Origin: UBA6770 sp965661115
Lineage (GTDB): Bacteria > Bacteroidota > Bacteroidia > Flavobacteriales_G > Salibacteraceae
Direction: 5' to 3'
DNA: 6,093 bases
Assembly: GCA_965661115.1 (NCBI GenBank)
Contig: CBFICO010000128.1
Location: forward strand, 1-6,093
Each line of letters starts with the position of its first letter. The first letter of the stretch is position 1. Position numbers and translations under genes: made by a program. The notes under the pieces are model-generated. The model worked only from the letters and a program-made list of their open reading frames with translations. It was not told the DNA's origin and searched no databases. Positions 4,980 through 6,093 of this stretch are shown here, one piece after another.

Positions 4980-6093
4980 CTTTACTAGAGTGATATCTCC
5001 TTTAGTTTTAAATTCCTGACCATCAATACATTTAACGTAAATTTGATAAACAAATACTTCAGGCCAATTTTGTTCACCTTCGTAAGAGCCGTCCCAGCCT
5101 TCATTTTGGTCTTGAGTTTCAAAAATCAACTCGCCCCAACGGTTAAAAACCTGCAGGTTCAATTCCTCAATATACCGTCCGTAAACTTTTAATTCATCGT
5201 TTTGGCCATCTCCATTTGGCGTAAAAGTATTGGGGATATACACGTATGGGTGCTCACAAAAAAGCTCTTCTACAATTACCTTAAAAGTACGTTCAACTTT
5301 ACAGTTCGGAACCTCAGGGTCAAAAACTTCTACGGTGTAAACAGTTGTGGTGTCAGGTCTAGCAATTGGGTTGCTAGTTGTGGGATTAGAAAGGCCGGCA
5401 GTTGGTAACCATTTGTAGGCGTATCCTTGCGGCTCAGCGTTAAGTTGAGAGAATAATTCCGTTACAATGGTGTCTCGGCTACCCGTAAGTGTAGCGAGTT
5501 GAGTATCTAAATCCGAAACAAAAACATAAACTGAACGCTTGGCAACGCAGTTTCTAGAGGTTTTTACATCCACCTCATAAGACCTGCTTTCTGCGGGGTT
5601 AACTTTTATAGTTGTGGTGTCATTTGGGCCGTACATATCTTCAAAAGGAGTCCAGATTACGTCAAGGGTGTCATTTGGGATTAAGCTAATAGCTGTAAGA
5701 AGAGTTGTGTCGTTTAAACACAAATTAGCTGAATCGGAAACCTCAATTCCAAAATCGTTTACAAACAGTTTGGTAGAATCAATTCCAACGCAACCTCTAG
5801 AGGAAATTGAGCGGAAATAATAGGTGTTCTCAAAGAGAGTTTCGTAGGTGGCGATAGCATTGCTATCCGAAGTACTGGCGTTGAGCTGGTCTGTGAATGC
5901 ATCTGTGCTCGACCATAGGTAATTTGTTCCAGTCCCAAAGTGTTTTCCGTTAATGTTCAAGCTAGGCACGTTGGAGCAAATTACGGTGTCTTCTGAAACA
6001 GCTACGCGAATACTATCAGCTTGTATGGACTGTATGGCGGTATCTACACAAACTCCTCTATCAATAAACAAATGGAAGGTTGTATCAACAATT
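4977..6093 (-). CDS. T9SS type B substrate: Ig-like repeat surface protein with CHU_C domain, 5' end outside window
   Basis: The frame is open from the right edge to the TAA at 4979-4977 (371 residues visible), so the start is missing. The final 93 residues or so (visible 279-371) form the gliding-motility-associated C-terminal domain (CHU_C, type B sorting). They show YIPNTFTPNGDGQND, FNRWGELIFET, EGWDGSYEG, a VYQIYV strand and the closing KGDITLVK. This directs export through the T9SS, and type B proteins generally depend on a PorP/SprF partner, which is the next gene. Upstream are repeated Ig/PKD-like beta domains of about 80 residues at visible 33-114, 116-194 and 195-277, plus the tail of another. 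Two carry Cys pairs (39/101 and 125/182) that could form disulfides. The last has the common YKWLPTAGLSNP...TTTVYTVEV pattern. An adhesin or large surface protein is the likely role. The visible part does not identify the ligand or the full length. A TTG at 6071 is not the start, since repeat-like sequence continues upstream of it. Confidence 0.92.
   Translation of the reverse strand, partial: IVDTTFHLFIDRGVCVDTAIQSIQADSIRVAVSEDTVICSNVPSLNINGKHFGTGTNYLWSSTDAFTDQLNASTSDSNAIATYETLFENTYYFRSISSRGCVGIDSTKLFVNDFGIEVSDSANLCLNDTTLLTAISLIPNDTLDVIWTPFEDMYGPNDTTTIKVNPAESRSYEVDVKTSRNCVAKRSVYVFVSDLDTQLATLTGSRDTIVTELFSQLNAEPQGYAYKWLPTAGLSNPTTSNPIARPDTTTVYTVEVFDPEVPNCKVERTFKVIVEELFCEHPYVYIPNTFTPNGDGQNDELKVYGRYIEELNLQVFNRWGELIFETQDQNEGWDGSYEGEQNWPEVFVYQIYVKCIDGQEFKTKGDITLVK

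Noticed and set aside
6069..6071. TTG as the start of the CHU_C protein
   Set aside because: The same frame stays open to the window edge with repeat-like residues (VDTTFHL), and starting here would leave the protein without a signal peptide.

Overview
The window reads as a chromosomal segment of a Bacteroidota bacterium, probably from the Flavobacteriia/Cryomorphaceae neighbourhood; the phylum is well supported, the finer rank is a guess. The evidence is a type B C-terminal secretion domain of the type IX secretion system (T9SS), a PorP/SprF-family barrel and a TPR/PD40/OmpA protein side by side. The DNA is AT-rich and there are no clear Shine-Dalgarno sequences before the starts, as is usual in this phylum. 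All five recognised genes lie on the minus strand, so they are transcribed from the right edge of the window towards the left.

Right part (about 1980-6093): a three-gene T9SS cassette. First comes the 3' end of a multi-domain, Ig-like-repeat adhesin or cell-surface protein carrying the gliding-motility-associated (CHU_C, type B) C-terminal domain. It is followed by a PorP/SprF-type outer-membrane protein and then a periplasmic TPR/PD40/OmpA-C protein resembling PorE. The first junction is a TAATG stop-start overlap. The second is TAGTG if the GTG start is used. The three are therefore almost certainly one translationally coupled operon. The likely logic is: the adhesin is exported through the T9SS, the PorP/SprF protein handles or holds it at the outer membrane, and the OmpA-like protein links the assembly to peptidoglycan.

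Middle (1684-2011): a 328-base gene-free stretch. It contains a probable terminator for the cassette, an exceptionally clean AT-rich palindrome, a REP-like GC-rich hairpin nested beside further inverted repeats, and an array of five degenerate heptamers.

Left part: a membrane-anchored alpha/beta hydrolase of the BEM46/ABHD13 type with an intact Ser-Asp-His triad. After a 174-base spacer follows the N-terminal two thirds of a glycosyltransferase of the DUF3524/GTDC1 family. This is the family of the vertebrate tRNA-queuosine mannosyltransferase QTMAN. The gene runs off the left edge and has no stop in the window.

No phage, insertion sequence, CRISPR array, tRNA or rRNA was seen. I do not see a wholly new system. 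The points most worth following are the bacterial QTMAN-like enzyme, the coupled adhesin-PorP-OmpA cassette with its unusual OmpA domain, and the repeat-rich spacer.
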